In this document: positions 34,518 to 46,241 of the stretch, one piece after another | Numbering within the stretch: the first letter of the stretch is position 1 | How the letters are laid out: each line of letters opens with the position of its first letter | Origin: Calliphora vicina | Taxonomy: Eukaryota > Arthropoda > Insecta > Diptera > Calliphoridae | Assembly: GCF_958450345.1 (NCBI RefSeq) | Contig: NC_088782.1 | Coordinates: 120,387,980-120,451,979, forward strand | Reading direction: 5' to 3' | Length of the DNA stretch: 64,000 nucleotides | The notes under the pieces: model-generated | The model's input: the letters and a program-made list of their open reading frames with translations, nothing else | The model's database searches: none | What the model was told of the DNA's origin: nothing | Made by a program: the position numbers and the translations under genes

Positions 34518-35155
34518 GAAGATAAAGATCGGCCAGACCAGCCAAAAAAGTTTGAAGACCAAAAATGGAAAATTTTTGTAAAACTCAACAAGAGCTTTAC
34601 AACAATTGGGAGCTACTCAAGCAGTAATTGGGTACCATACGAATTAAAGCCGAGAGACCTTGAAAGACGATATTGCCAACCAGCCGAATCGACACCAAAG
34701 CCAAATATCAATGACGCTAAGGTAATGCTCTGTATTTGGTGGGAGAAAAATTGCTCCTATCTATTATAAGCTGCTGAAATCTGACCAGACCATAACAGGA
34801 AATCTGTAACGAACGCAACTGATTCGTTTGAAGCGAGCATTGACCGAAACCATAATATTTAATCATGACAACGCAAGGCCACAAGTTGCAATATTTGTTA
34901 AAAAGTATTTAGATTCAAGTGATTGGAAAGTTTTGCCTCACCCGCTTTATAGACCAGACCGTGCTCCGTCCGACTATTATTTTTTTCGATCGATGCAGAA
35001 TGCTCTCTCTGGGATGCGCTTCACTTTGGAACAGAGTATCCGATATTGGCTTGATTCGTTCTTGGCCTCAAAGGATGAGAAGTTCTTTTGGCTCGGTCAT
35101 AGGTCGAAGCTAAAAATGGCGAATACTTTAAAATTAAAGCTAAGCATTTGAAAAA
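34518..35155 (+). pseudogene. Mariner transposase remnant (D34D type)
   Basis: It starts with an EDKDRPDQPKKFED-like segment, followed by WVPYELKPRDLERR and KVMLCIWWEKN in shifted frames. A continuous frame (34828-35151) carries HDNARPQ...WKVLPHPLYR...APSDYYFF. There are 34 residues between the Asp of HDN and the Asp of SDY, the mariner D,D34D spacing. Then FTLEQSIRYWLDSFLASKDE follows. Stops and frameshifts upstream abolish function. It abuts the LINE remnant. Confidence 0.85.
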
Positions 35156-36719
35156 ATCCAATATAAAACCTGTTTGTATGAATTACTCTCAAAAATCAAC
35201 AGTACAACATAAATGTTTAAAGTGACTACACTCTAGATTACTTAGAGACACTTAAGTGACAATTGTTTACATGCTAGATTACCTGGGATGTATAAAGTAA
35301 TCAATTGAATTCGCTCTCTGCACTACAAAAAGCACATATCTATCAAATGACCCAAAATATATAAATGGGAATAAGCCAATTACTGTCTGTCTATAAGGAA
35401 TACATTGACTCCTTGCTTAACTGCTGGGTGGTGTTGTAAAACTTTTTGGATGTAAGGAGTTTGTGTAGCGTATTTTTGGTCATAAACCAGCTGATTGTTT
35501 GCCGTACAACACACACAAAATGTTGATGCAATTTTTGTTAATTTTTTTTCTCAGCTCTATGGCGACCAAACAAAAGACTTGAGCAACTTGATGGAAGTCG
35601 TTTTATATTTTTTTTGCTTAATTTTTATGTTTCTGTTTCTTGCGATTTTTTTTTTGTATTTAATTTAAAGCAAAAGTTCAAAGTTGAGTTTTATTGTTTA
35701 CCTGAGTGTTAATGAATTTGTTTAAATTTAAGTAAATTGTACAAGCTTGTTGTTGATTTTGCACACAAGAAAAAAAAAACTTTATTTGCTGTTTTAGTAG
35801 AGTGTTTGTTGGCTGAATTTTATAAATCAACACAATGCATCATAAAATAATAATCAATCATTATTATTCTTTTTTTTTAGCTGTTCGTTGCTATTTTATT
35901 TTAGTTTTTTTTTCTGAGCTAAACAATTTTAATGTTTTTGATTGTATTTAATGTGGCCATAAAGTGGAATTGTTGTCAAGTCAACTTTACCAACAGAATA
36001 ATAAAAAATAAAACAATTTATTTAAATAAATAAAAAAAAGAATTATTTTTCAAAAAAGGAAAACAAAGCGTGGGAAATTTTCTTTGAAAAAAACTTAAAC
36101 AATTTCAATTATTTCTAAGATATTCCAAAACATTCTGCTGCTTTTTACTAAGTTTTTTAAAGAAAATTTCGTTCTTCCATTCTTCTTCTAATAAATAAAA
36201 AGTAGGCTGCTGATTTATGGTAAATTAAATTCTTTGGCGGTTTTTCTCTTTACTTATCTTACTCTCCTTGTTTTCTTTTTGTGGTTGCTTTAATGTTGTT
36301 AATTATGATTTTAGTGTTTGGCTCTTAAAAGCTTTTCACCACTTTTTGTTAACATTTTTTTTTTGCCAAAACAACCTAAGACTTACATCTTACATCTCCA
36401 ACAACCAGGTTAATTAGAAGAACATTTGTCTATATAAACTGTGGGAGAGTAATATGTGTCCTGTTTAATAGCCAATAGAGGCAACTTTAACCTTAAATAA
36501 CCATAAAATAGTTTAAATTATGGTGCATATAAATATGTAATTTGAAAATGTTGTTCAAATAAATTTGAAAAAGAAAAATGTTTAGGAATGTAATGGGGTT
36601 ATTGAAGAAATTTATAAGTTTAATATAGTTTTAGATGGGGTTTATAAAATAAATGGGGTAGAAAAAACTGTAGTTTTACTCCGTAATTATCTTTGAGCGA
36701 TTACAATATAGTTAGCCAT
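35156..36719. other. AT-rich intergenic DNA
   Basis: No supported gene or array. Confidence 0.5.
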
Positions 36720-37045
36720 AAAGAAATATGCATATAGTGAAAACTCTCCTGCCTAGACCTAACTCAGTTGTCAAAAACCTAAGTGGAGAAAATATATTAG
36801 AAAAAAATGCTATGTGAAAAGAGCAACACTTTGGTAATTTTGGTTCTAGTCGCCACTCTATGTGTATTTCTATATATAGCGAAAACTCTCCTGCCTAAGA
36901 CCTAACTCAGTTGTCAAAAACCTAAGTGGAGAAAATATATTAGTAAAAAAAGCTTATGTGAAATGAACAACACTCGTACATGTGATTTTTTTTTGGTAAT
37001 TTTGGTTCTATTTGCCGCTCTATGTGTATTTCTCTATATATTTAT
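36720..37045. mobile_element. Two tandem copies of the CCATAGAG-type MITE
   Basis: AAAACTCTCCTGCCTA...GACCTAACTCAGTTGTCAAA occurs at about 36738 and again at about 36880. Each copy ends with a CGCCACTCTATGTGTATTTC or GCCGCTCTATGTGTATTTC right terminus. The right end of the first copy is shared with the left end of the second. Confidence 0.7.
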
Positions 37046-37258
37046 CAAAAGGCGCGGATCCACGAGGGTGAAAAACGAAATTTCCAACCCAAAAACAAAA
37101 AGTTTTAATATAAAAAAAGAAAAATCAAATCAAATTAAAGAATGTTTTCTAATCTTATTTAAAAATTTACAAGGACAGATATACTAATTTCAAAACGACA
37201 TTTCTTTAAGACAGATTTGAGTATTACGTGAAAAAAAACATTGACATTTGATAAAAAA

Positions 37259-37957
37259 AACAAGTAAGATAGCTATATTAGGCTGTGCCGAATCTTATAT
37301 ACCCTTCACCAAATTATACTTTAAAATTAATTTTTTTAAATATTTTTAGGTAAACAAAATTTAATTTTTTTTTTTAATTGTTTTTCAAATTTTTTGAAAT
37401 TGTTTTTTAATTTTTTTTAAAAAAAGTTTTTTCCAAATTTTTTTTTTTTATAAAAAATGTATGACAAAAAAAATTTTTTGATGAAAAAAAAATTCGGGTT
37501 AAAAAATATTTTTCCCGATTTTGACCCATTGTAGGTCCAAATTACTATAGCCTTATATATACATACATCGTGGCAATGGACTTTGAAATATCTATCATAA
37601 GATATCCATATTGCCTATATTAATGACTTAGTAATCCAGATATAGATCAAAAATAGGTAAAAAAATCGAGGTTGTCCCGGTTTTTTGCTCATATCTCCGT
37701 TATTTATGGATCGATTTTGCTGATTATCGGTCTCGAAAGCATGTCTGACAGAATTATTGAAGATTTGGATCCCGAAGATATCTGGGGTCTTCAAAAAATT
37801 GATTTCAACAGACAGACAGACGGACATGGCTTAATCGACTCCGCTATCTATAAGGATCCAGAATATATATACTTTATAGGGTCGGAAATGAAAAATGTAG
37901 AAATTACAAACGGAATGACAAACTTATATATACCCTTCTCACGAAGGTGAAGGGTAT
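37259..37957 (-). mobile_element. Family B DINE-like element, near complete
   Basis: It starts AACAAGTAAGATAGCTATAT, then a hairpin, then ATACCCTTCACCAAATTATA. The internal blocks, the GACAGACAGACGGACATGG core (about 37812-37829) and the end TATACCCTTCTCACGAAGG with GGGTATA follow. The next copy begins with no spacer. Confidence 0.8.
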
Positions 37958-38330
37958 AACAAGTAAGGGAGCTATATTCGGCTGTGCCGAATCTTATACT
38001 TTAAAATACAATTTTTTTTCTTTTTTTTCCAAAATTTTTTATTTTTTTTTCCAAAATTCGAGGTTGTCCCGATTTTTTTTCCTTATATCTCAGCCATTTG
38101 TGGGCCGATTTTCTCGATTTAAAATAACAATCGGGCCGAAAGAATTCCCGCTATATTTTGATGTATCAATAATGTTTGTAAGTTATTTGGGGGCTACGGA
38201 AAGTTGATTTCAACATACAGACTGACATGGCTATCTATAACGAACCAGAATATATATATTTTGTGGGGTCGCAAATGAAAAATGTAGAAATTATTATTAT
38301 AAATTTACCCTTGCCACTCATGGTGAAGGA
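37958..38330 (-). mobile_element. Family B DINE-like element, internally deleted, head-to-tail with the previous copy
   Basis: It starts ACAAGTAAGGGAGCTATATT plus TTCGGCTGTGCCGAA, lacks most of the middle, and ends ATTTACCCTTGCCACTCATG. Its distal end resembles the CACCATGAGTGGCAAGGG end of the copy at 13041, so it is a different subfamily from its neighbour. Confidence 0.75.
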
Positions 38331-40565
38331 AAAAAAGAAAAATCAAATCAAATAATGTGCGTTTCCTAATCTTATTTTAAATTTAAAATTTTGAAGCGAC
38401 ATTTCTTTAAGACCTATTTGACTATTACCTGAAAAAAACATTGTTATTTAACACAAAACGAATACATAAACTATTTAATTAGCATTTATCTTTACAAAAC
38501 AGTAATCGCCCAATAACATAATTTTTGATATTTTGTTGCTTGACTGGTTTTTGAAATAATCGATTCAATTAAACTCTTTATTAATTTTTCTCTATGATTT
38601 ACACACAGTTCTTTTTAGCAATAGAGATATAGGAAAACGGTTTAGCGCCGATTTTCTCCATTTGTATTTTATTGGACTAACAGCAAATGTATATGTTAAG
38701 CAAAAAAATAATTGCCTTCAAAGTTATATACATTTTAATTTTAAAAATTAAAAAAAAAATTTTGGAAAAAGTACTTTTTTTCTTTCTAAGAAGATATACA
38801 TATAAGGAATTTATACTTTCTGAATTTATACTTTTAAATGAAAAACAATTTGAAAATTTTTAATACCGAAGGGACCAGGTCCATCCAAAAAACGCCTATT
38901 CTTTATGTAAAATTCAACTTTCGGGGGGAAAATTCTCAAATCGCATAGTCAATATCAATATCGCCGCCCCTGGTATGAATATTATTGCCAAAAAAACTCC
39001 CATTTGTTCAACACTTTTTTGGGAATTGCGGTATTCCTTATAACAAATTTCAAAATTGGTTTTTATTTTTCCAAAAATATTCACAAATAAAAATTTAATA
39101 ATAAAATTTTAACAAAAATATTTTTAAATATCAATTTCCATATAAAAGTTATAAAATTTCCAGTTTTGTTATAGATTTCACACTGTCATAAATATCAGAA
39201 TACGGGAATAAATATGAAATATCTTTTGTGTCAAATTTATTTTAATTCAATGAATTACCTGTTGTTTTGTTGTATTTTTACTTAAATATATTAATGAAAT
39301 ATGTAAATAGGTCTCATTGTTAAATTTGATGTGAAACAAACATCCCGAAGTCCCGAAAAAAATAAAATTCCCAATCAGGCGATTTTTAAAACCCCGTTCC
39401 TAGTTGTAACCAAGTGGTTACAATCCAATGAGGTAACTATTTTCAAGTGGCCTACCCAATCGCTACATGTGAAATTGTAGATCGCAAAATACGAACTCAA
39501 AATTATTCGTCGAAGGAAGCTTCAAGTAAGATTCTTTAAATGCTTCATAAAATACAACAAAACACTGAGTCACTAAAAGAGCCACACAATTTTTATAAAA
39601 ACGAAAACTAATTTTCCATTGTTTTGTCAATGAGTGAATAGTTTTTAGTTTATTTTCTATTTTCAGAATTTAATTAATTAAAATAAAATTCACAATTTTA
39701 TTTAAACCTATTATATTATTAAATATTTGGAAAAGTTTCCATTGTATTGTCAACCACTGTACATATATATATATGTACTAAAATCTTAGCAATTGGAAGA
39801 ATCAAAAAAAATATTTAAAAAGCGTTTAAAAATTTAAAATTATAAATAGGTACATATGTAATAATAAAATGTTCTTCATAATTAATTAATATTTGCTCAC
39901 TTACCTTTAAAATTCACGCTCTTATTGTTGCATACATATTTTATTTTAATTTATTAAATTGCCGTTTTATTTGCCTTATTTTATAAATTTTGGCAACTCT
40001 ACTACTTATTTATATATCACTAAAACCAACAACAACACTTGTTGTTTTTGTTTTAGTAAACAAAAACATAAACACTACATTTTGCTTGTTCTGCTTTTAC
40101 TCTATTGAGAGTTTGTTTTCTTTTTCTCATTTCTTTCTCCATGTGCATAAAACAATAACAAACAAAATAATTGCAAATCATCACGCCACCCATTTACACA
40201 CGCACACAAACTCCTACGTAAAGGGCTTTTGACTAAAAAACACAACCAACAACAACTAAACACCACTTAATACAACAACAACATGTAAGGAATTAACATA
40301 CACACAGCAATTTGTTGCTGATTTTTATTTTACTGGCTTTTTTTTTTTAATAAAAACTAAACTTTAACACTTTATTTTTATAATTTTGAAAAGATGTTTC
40401 ATTAAATTACTTTATTATAATTAATATTTTATTATATTTATAAGATTTTAAACACTTTTACTATATTCAATAAGCAATTTAAAACGGACGACATGCTTGA
40501 ACGTGTGATTTTATTAGCGAGCGATTGAGAACTAAAATATTTGGCCAATACAGCAGAGCTGCCAG
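38331..40565. other. AT-rich intergenic DNA with one old repeat fragment
   Basis: No gene. About 38880-39030 (GCAAATCGCATAGTC-type block through CAACACTTTTTTGGGAATTG) is an inverted match to about 61990-62230, so it is a fragment of the TIR element at 60454-62581. The frame at 39990-40232 is not supported. Confidence 0.45.
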
Positions 40566-40689
40566 TTAACATAGGATGTTGTTAGAAAAAAGGATTTTAT
40601 AAATGGGGATATTTTCAAATGCAGACAAGGGTAATTTTTTAATTGTTTGTCTTGCTTGAAAATATAAATATGGTTGGTTAGGCTTCTTC

Positions 40690-40782
40690 ACAGCCAAAAA
40701 TAGGAAAGTAATAAAATTTAAATAATTTAATGGTTTATGTAGGGCAGAATTCGGGATGTCCGACTGTACTTTCTTACTTGTT
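40690..40782 (+). mobile_element. DINE-like hairpin end fragment
   Basis: A solo right end: hairpin TCGGGATGTCCGA followed by CTGTACTTTCTTACTTGTT. The next element starts at the following base. Confidence 0.55.
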
Positions 40783-41262
40783 ATACCCTTCAACTTCGTG
40801 AGAAGGGTATATATAAGTTTGTCATTCCGTTTGTAATTTCTACATTTTTCATTTCCGACCCTATAAAGTATATATATACTGGATCCTTATAGATAGCGGA
40901 GTCGATTAAGCCATGTCTGTCCGCCTGTCTGTTGAAATCAATTTTCTAAAGACCCCAGATATCTTCGGGATCCAAATCTTCAATAATTCTGTCAGACATG
41001 CTTTCGAGAAGTTTTCTATTTAAAATCAGCAAAATCGGTCCATAAATAACGTAGATATGAGCAAAAAACCGGGACAACCTCGATTTTTGACCTATTTTTG
41101 ATCTATATCTGGATTACTAAGTCATTAATATAGACAATATGGATATCAAATGATAGATATTTCAAAGTCCATTGCAACGATGTAGATAAGGCTATAGTAA
41201 GTTGGACCTACAATGGGTCAAAATCGGGAAAAATATTTTTTATACTTTGATGGAAAATAAAA
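40783..41262 (+). mobile_element. Family B DINE-like element, hairpin end missing
   Basis: It starts TATACCCTTCAACTTCGTGA with its GGGTATATA partner. It carries ATTTCCGACCCTATAAAGTA, the GTCTGTCCGCCTGTCTG core and the TATCAAATGATAGATATTTC block. Similarity stops after AAAATCGGGAAAAATATTTT. Confidence 0.8.
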
Positions 41263-41698
41263 AAAAACTATCAATTTCTATATTTGCCATATTTTCAAAA
41301 TAAGTTCTTTGATTATTGCTTTACCTAATGCAAAAATCTTCAGCTGCCCGTCCTTGTTTCCAAAAATGAATCAAAAAAAACTTTTTTTTAATCTTTTCTG
41401 GAATAATTTTAAATCATAAAAGCCTTTAAAAAGAAACATAAAAAATTAAAAATTTTAAAAAATGCTTTATTTTACTTCCCATAACATTGATTTTTCCACA
41501 AATTTCAACTTTGCTAAGCCATAAGTAGGCAGCTGAAAGGCGTAGAACCATTTTCAAACACTCCTTTCATAGGCTAATCAATTATCTATATTAGTACTTT
41601 TAAATTTTGTGATTATCTCATTTGGTTCAAAAGTTATGATTTTTGCAACGAAAAAACTCAAATGGCGCCACTGTTTGTCCTTCGGAATGTGACCTAGT
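41263..41698. other. Unassigned AT-rich stretch
   Basis: No gene or known element recognised. Confidence 0.4.
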
Positions 41699-42046
41699 TA
41701 TACCCTACACCACCATAGTGGGGAGGGTATTATGCGTTTGTGCAGATGTTTTTAACGCCCAAAAATATTAGTCGAACACCCATCTTACAGTTAGAATCAC
41801 TTTCTGAGTCGATTAAACGATGTCAGTCCGTCCGTCTGGTTGGCTGGCTGTCCAAGTAAACCTTGTGCGCAGAGTACAGGTCGCAATTTTGAAGATAATT
41901 CGATCAAATTTGGTACATATTATTTTTTCGGTCCAAGGACCAAGCCTATTGAAACTGGCTGAAATCGGTCCATTATTTCACCTAGCCCCCATACAAATGT
42001 CCTTCCGAAATTGTACTTTATCGGACATAAATGTTTAATTTATATA
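41699..42046 (+). mobile_element. Family A DINE-like element, truncated
   Basis: It starts TATACCCTACACCACCATAG and runs through GTCCGTCCGTCTGG and AAACTGGCTGAAATCGGTCC. It breaks off after TTTATATATGG, where unrelated DNA begins. The hairpin end is absent. Confidence 0.8.
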
Positions 42047-42760
42047 TGGGGCATTTCACGTCAAGTGAACCAACTTTTGAAATCGATGTCTTTTGATCGC
42101 GATGAAATTTGCACCAATGTTAGTTCTATTGGATAGTAATTCGGACACCATTTTTCAACAAGATCGGTCAAGAACTCTCTGAGTTATAGGAGGTCAAAAT
42201 TTGACATTTTGGCCAAACAGGTATTTTTTTTATCCATATAACTTATTACCTATTGTTCTTAGCAAAATGTGTCCCAAATAGTTTAGATAGCTATTTATGC
42301 AATCTTTCGAAAAAAGAAATTAAAAAAATTTAATAAAATATTTTTGATTTTTTTTTTTAAATCAAAAATATTTTTGACTTTTTTTTTCAAAATGGGCCCT
42401 TTTTATTTTTTTTTTTTATTTTTTTTAAGAAAGCTTAGGTCTTTTCCTAAGCGACCTATATGGTCGCTTAGTGGGATGCGAGTGGGATATCTATCAAAAA
42501 AAATATTTTGTAACTCAAGATTTAAAATTTTTGAATTTTTTTGCAAAATCAAAAACTTTGTTGACTTTTTTTAAAAAAATGGATCCATTTTTTATTTTTT
42601 TTTTTTGCTCAGAAGAAAGCTTATGTGTTTTCCTTTAACACCCTTTTTGTCGCTTAGTGGGATGCGAGTGGGATATCTATAAAAAAATGTTTTGTAACTC
42701 AAGACATACAATTTTTTACTTTTTTTTGAAAAATCAAAATTTCAACTTTGTTCTAAAATC
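42047..42760. repeat. Unidentified repeat with two internal ~180-bp units
   Basis: It starts GGCATTTCACGTCAAGTGAA, exactly where the family A copy is cut. The block CGCTTAGTGGGATGCGAGTG followed by GGATATCTAT occurs near 42464 and 42652 with long T tracts between. CGACCTATATGGTCG forms a small hairpin at 42450-42464. The family was not recognised. Confidence 0.5.
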
Positions 42761-43061
42761 CCAAAGCTGGGTTTAGAAAATGGAAAGCAGCTTTGGAAAC
42801 CTTGATGTGTTTCCTATTTATCCCATAAGTATTTTCCCCAGCTTTGAAGGAAATGTGGACCCTATAAGCAATATTGTAAAAAATACCATTTTTGGAATTT
42901 TCGCTGCAATTTTTAGGAATTGCAGGATTCCCTTTGACCTTTGGACAAGGTTTTTTTTACACTTTGTTATTTAGAATCAGAAATCTAAAAAATAATAAAT
43001 AAAGATTTTATTATATATTTATTGAGTTTCTAAAATTAAAATTTGTATCAAAATTTTAATA
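42761..43061. mobile_element. Fragment related to the interior of the 529-2027 TIR element
   Basis: TGGAAAGCAGCTTTGGAAAC, AAGTATTTTCCCCAGC and AATACCATTTTTGGAATTTT match the minus strand of about 1210-1370. Similar DNA occurs at 45860-46070. The MITE at 43062 follows directly. Confidence 0.65.
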
Positions 43062-43308
43062 CACAGATTAAACAGATTCGTGATAGCAACCCAATTTGTT
43101 GCCAATCGAATGATTCTGTCTTAGTGACCGAATTTTACAGTTGTGGCTACAATATTTTGGAAGGGGTAACTAAAGTTTGGTTGCCTCAACCGAAATTCTT
43201 CTTTATCAACTGACTTTCTGTTGTTAGAACTGAAAAATTCTATGTGTGCAACCAAATCATTCGATTGGCAACAAATTCGGTTGCAATCACGAATCTGTTT
43301 TCTCTGTG
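43062..43308. mobile_element. 247-bp MITE with ~57-bp TIRs and TA target duplication
   Basis: Left end CACAGATTAAACAGATTCGT; right end on the minus strand CACAGAGAAAACAGATTCGT. The inverted match continues through TTGTTGCCAATCGAATGATT. TA flanks both sides (43060-43061 and 43309-43310). The TA duplication suggests the Tc1/mariner superfamily. No coding. Confidence 0.85.
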
Positions 43309-43675
43309 TAGGATTGCAAATATTAGCAACATTTGATCCACATTTATTTCGAAATAATTTTTTTTGTTTAGATAGGATAATTTGTGGTCTTACAATTAAA
43401 ATTTCAAATCAATAGCTCAATTAGATTAAAAAATATGCCACTTTTAATCTCTGTAATTTGTCGTTTGAGATCTGAAGTAAAAGTATTATACAAATTCTAT
43501 TACAATTTCAAAGAATTTTGCATTTCCACCTAAATTTTCTAAATTTCTTTTTCCTTTACCTGCCATTATTTTCCCATACAAATTTCACACTATATTTTTT
43601 ATTTAAGCAATTTTTTACCATGAATTTTTCTTTGCAATTTTTCTTACACATGATGATGCGGTTGTTTTTTTCCAG

Positions 43676-43866
43676 CAATGTTCTGTTTTGTTCCCGAAAG
43701 CCTAATCTGTGATGGCTATGCAAACAAAACAACACCTCCAAGACAGCCTCTTTTAAACATTAATGGAGGAGAACTAAATCCTCCATATAAACTTGTAACT
43801 ACTCATATGTATGGAACAACAAAAAAAAAAAAAGAATTAAATTATGGAAACAATTTAAAACATTGA
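43676..43866 (+). CDS. Possible terminal exon or short coding segment, unassigned
   Basis: A T-rich tract ending TTTTTTTCCAG precedes CAATG at 43676, and a 62-codon frame then runs to TGA, followed within a few bases by AATAAAAC. The composition (PESLICDGYANKTTPPRQPL) is less AT-biased than the surroundings and could be a 3' exon of an unseen gene. No upstream partner exon or protein family was recognised, and it contains an A13-type tract coding KKKK. Weak. Confidence 0.2.
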
Positions 43867-43880
43867 TTAATAAAACCTCA

Positions 43881-44629
43881 CACGACTCTACAAACAACAA
43901 AAACCACTAACAAAAAAAGTGAGTAAGGAGAGAGATCAAGCCAAGATGATAAGAAATTTACAGCAACAATTTGTTGGTAAGAAAAAAAAAATATACAGGA
44001 AACTCCACAATGGTTAAAGCCAGCAAAAGACAGACAGACAGACAACAACAAGAGCTAATCTTTCAATTAGAGACAATTTGTCAAATCGCTTACAGCATTT
44101 TTAAACAGCCTTAACAACAGCCATCCAATATAAGACTAGTTTCTTTTTTATTTTATTTTCTTTTTGGAAAAATAAGAACAGGGTGCAGCTAAGAAACTAA
44201 CGCACTTGCTTTATAGCTGCTTGAAGGAAATTCTAAACCTTGTTTGGCTTTTCTTAGCTGTGTAGCTGTTTTAGTCATCTTTTGTAACATTTTATAAAAC
44301 TGCAGCGCGCGTTCAATCAAAGTCCATTTATAGGCGTCGTATTACAAGCAATCATTTATCAACTCTATGGTGGCGGTGTTGATGGCATATATACCTTCCT
44401 TTTCTTTAACTTTATTTTTTTTTTGTTTGTTAAAGGAATATATTGAGTAATGCAATATAATGCTTTATATTTAAGCCAACAATATGTCTCACACATTTTT
44501 TATAACACTCTTTTATATTGAAAATGTTGGAGGGGGGGGGGGAGCAGCAAAATTGTTATAACATTGAATAGAGGAAAAATGTTAAACAAAATTTAGTTGC
44601 GTCAAAGACGAATTTAAAGTACCTTTTAT
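43881..44629. other. AT-rich intergenic DNA
   Basis: No supported gene. An 11-G run at 44532-44542 is unusual for the region. Confidence 0.45.
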
Positions 44630-44750
44630 GGTGTCTATTTTGAGTTTGAATAAAAGGTCTTTATGGAATCAAAATTAAGCTTGGAGCATAGGTGTTGATG
44701 TAGTTCAAGTTGAGCCTCAATCGTAGGTCTTTATTTAAGACTTTCTGTAG
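44630..44750. repeat. Degenerate ~35-bp tandem repeat, locus 2 of 4
   Basis: About three units with variants of CAAGTTGAGCCTCAATCG and TAGGTCTTTATTTA. Confidence 0.65.
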
Positions 44751-44754
44751 TATC

Positions 44755-46241
44755 GAATTTTTTTGGAAATAAATCTGGCATTTCTAAATGGAAATAAAAA
44801 TATAGGTAGTACTTTTGGACCGAATGGAGTCGATTTTTTTTTGTTAGTTAGACAGCTAAATTACCAATAATATACAAAAGATTTCAGAGCAATATCAATT
44901 ATGAATCCAAAAATTCAAAAAATCGTAAATTTTTGCTGTTTTTTGGGCGAAAAGGTGACTTAACTCTTTTTTTATTAATAAACAAGTAAGAAAGTATAGT
45001 CGGTCAAGCCCGACCATATAATACCCCACACTAAGTAAAAGAGCAAAAACATTTTTCTTTTAAAATTTCAATAATTTATATTCGTGAGTGATTTTCGGAA
45101 GTGGGCCTTATATGGGGGCTATGACCAATTATGGACCGATCACCATGAAATTAGGTCGTGTGATTTATGTCTATATGAAAGTTTACTATATTGAATTTTG
45201 TGAGTATACCAATATTTTTAAGCGATTTATGCACGTTAATGTGTTTTACGGAAGCGGGTCTATATGGGAGCTATGACTAATTATGGACCGATCGTAACAA
45301 AATTTGTTGACATGAATTTTGTATACATAAAACTTATTTGGAATGATATTTGTGTATATACCTACATAAATTAAACATTTATGACCGATAAAGTCCAATT
45401 TCGGAAGGACATTTGTATGGGAGCTAGGTGAAATAATGCATCGATTTCAGCCAGTTTCAATAGGCTTGGTCCTTGGGCCGAAAAAATAGTATGTACCAAA
45501 TTTGATCGAAATATCTTCAAAATTGCAACCTGTACTCTGCGCACAAAGTTTACATGGACAGCCAGCCAGACGGACGGACATCGTTTAATCGACTCAGAAA
45601 GTGATTCTAAGTCGATCGGTATACTTTAATGTGGGTGTTAGACTAATATGTTTGGGCGTTTCAAACAGCTGCACAAACGCATTATACCCTCCCCACTATG
45701 ATGGTGTAGGGTATAAAAACTTTCTTTAAGAATATTTAAAAATTTTATATTTTTCTGTACGCAGAACATTTTGGTATAAAAAATATGTTCTATTTTTCGA
45801 ATATGTTGGCCTTATGCCCTTCGGAAATTGACCTATTTTTTATCAAAATTTCAACATTAGGCCACATGTTCTAAAATCCCAAACTGGGATCAGAAAACGG
45901 AAAGCTGCTTTGAAAACCTTGGGATGTTCCTTATTTATCCCCAAAGAAAATGTGGACCCTATGGGTAAAATTGTAAAAAAATACCATTTTTGGGATTTTC
46001 GCTACAATTTTTAGGAATTGCGGGATTCCTTTTGACCTTTTGACAAGTTTTTTTACACTTTGTTATTTAGAATGACAAATAACAAAGTATATTTTTTAAA
46101 AAGCGTACCAAGTTATGGCAAAATTTGAAAATTTCAATTTTGAAATGCCTATAACTTGGAAATTATATGAGATAAATAGCACGTTTTTTCAAGGCCTAGC
46201 CGAACGCTTTCCAAAAATCTTTGAAATCGGATGGGAAAGAA
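44755..46241. mobile_element. Second copy of the 529-2027 type TIR element, rearranged and interrupted
   Basis: It starts CGAATTTTTTTGGAAATAAA, as in the left TIR of copy 1 but without the terminal CACAGTGG. 44800-44980 and 45716-46070 match copy 1 (about 1230-1700) on the opposite strand, whereas 46080-46240 (AAGTTATGGCAAAATTTGAA) matches 1700-1850 on the same strand. One copy has therefore undergone an internal inversion. A family A element splits it at 44981-45715, and a family B pair truncates it at 46242. Confidence 0.6.
44981..45715 (-). mobile_element. Family A DINE-like element, complete
   Basis: Left end AACAAGTAAGAAAGTATAG and hairpin GTCGGTCAAGCCCGAC. Right end ATACCCTCCCCACTATGATG with GGTGTAGGGTATA. 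The microsatellite core is short (GACGGACGGAC). The flanking DNA on both sides belongs to the TIR element. Confidence 0.85.

Noticed and set aside
33406..34581. Plus-strand frames over the LINE remnant
   Set aside because: Antisense to the reverse transcriptase frames on the minus strand.
36963..37187. 74-codon frame with a hydrophobic start
   Set aside because: It starts inside a MITE copy and continues into A-rich DNA; no family features.
44532..44542. Run of 11 G, considered as a G-quadruplex
   Set aside because: A single G run without further G tracts nearby cannot form the usual intramolecular four-tract structure; it may also be a sequencing artefact.
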